Below are positions 5,415-5,428 of a stretch of DNA of 5,428 nt, piece after piece. Source of the stretch: a halophilic archaeon J07HX64 (GTDB lineage Archaea; Halobacteriota; Halobacteria; Halobacteriales; Haloarculaceae); NCBI GenBank assembly GCA_000416085.1, contig KE356579.1, forward strand, positions 1,963,293 to 1,968,720. Direction: 5' to 3'. Both the position numbers and the translations under genes were made by a program. The first letter of the stretch is position 1. Each line of letters starts with the position of its first letter. A model generated the notes under the pieces. It was given only the letters and a program-made list of their open reading frames with translations, was not told where the DNA came from and did no database searches.

Positions 5415-5428
5415 ATGACACACACAGC
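5415..5428 (+). CDS. Possible start of a further gene, cut by the window end
   Basis: ATG ACA CAC ACA begins here (MTHT) and runs off the window. The only support is its spacing from the T-rich box upstream and the lack of any other use for this stretch. The product cannot be recognised from four codons. Confidence 0.35.

Overview
The window looks like a piece of haloarchaeal chromosome. It is GC-rich, its proteins are rich in Asp and Glu, and the GatC/GatA and UPF0058 proteins have a haloarchaeal look. Promoter-like boxes lie about 27 nt upstream of start codons with little or no leader, as expected for leaderless archaeal transcripts.

Layout. Positions 1-159 hold no gene I can support. A leftward gene at 160-1329 encodes a rhodanese domain followed by a metallo-beta-lactamase-fold domain of the persulfide dioxygenase type. 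Upstream of it, also leftward, is a small UPF0058 protein (1542-1781). A TATA-like box inside a 14-bp perfect palindrome precedes that gene. From about 1790 to 2349 I see no convincing gene: there is a short tandem repeat, a T-rich possible termination site and an in-frame open stretch after the gatA stop. Next come gatA (2350-3627) and gatC (3629-3958), leftward and separated by one base. They encode two subunits of the tRNA-dependent amidotransferase; gatB is not in the window. The promoter of gatC faces a rightward membrane phosphatase gene of the PAP2 family, starting near 4041.

The most notable feature is that the PAP2 gene is split. Codons 1-108 end at 4364 and codon 109 resumes at 4783. 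The 418 bp between them behave like a non-autonomous IS200/IS605-type element (PATE/MITE-like). It follows the tetranucleotide CTAC, ends in TCAC after a hairpin with a bulged T, has no target duplication or terminal inverted repeat, and carries hairpins inside each end. Short guide-like bases beside the end hairpins match the cleavage sites in the way described for IS608. Removing the insert gives a continuous 284-residue PAP2 protein with all three catalytic motifs, so the junctions are well defined. With the insert present, the reading frame is broken by a +1 shift and stop codons. The window ends with the first few codons of what may be another rightward gene (5415).

How the genes relate: gatC and gatA work together in Asn-tRNA (and possibly Gln-tRNA) formation. 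The rhodanese-MBL protein probably handles sulfane sulfur. I see no sign that the remaining genes share a pathway. No new multi-gene system is evident; the element inside the PAP2 gene is the best candidate for something undescribed.
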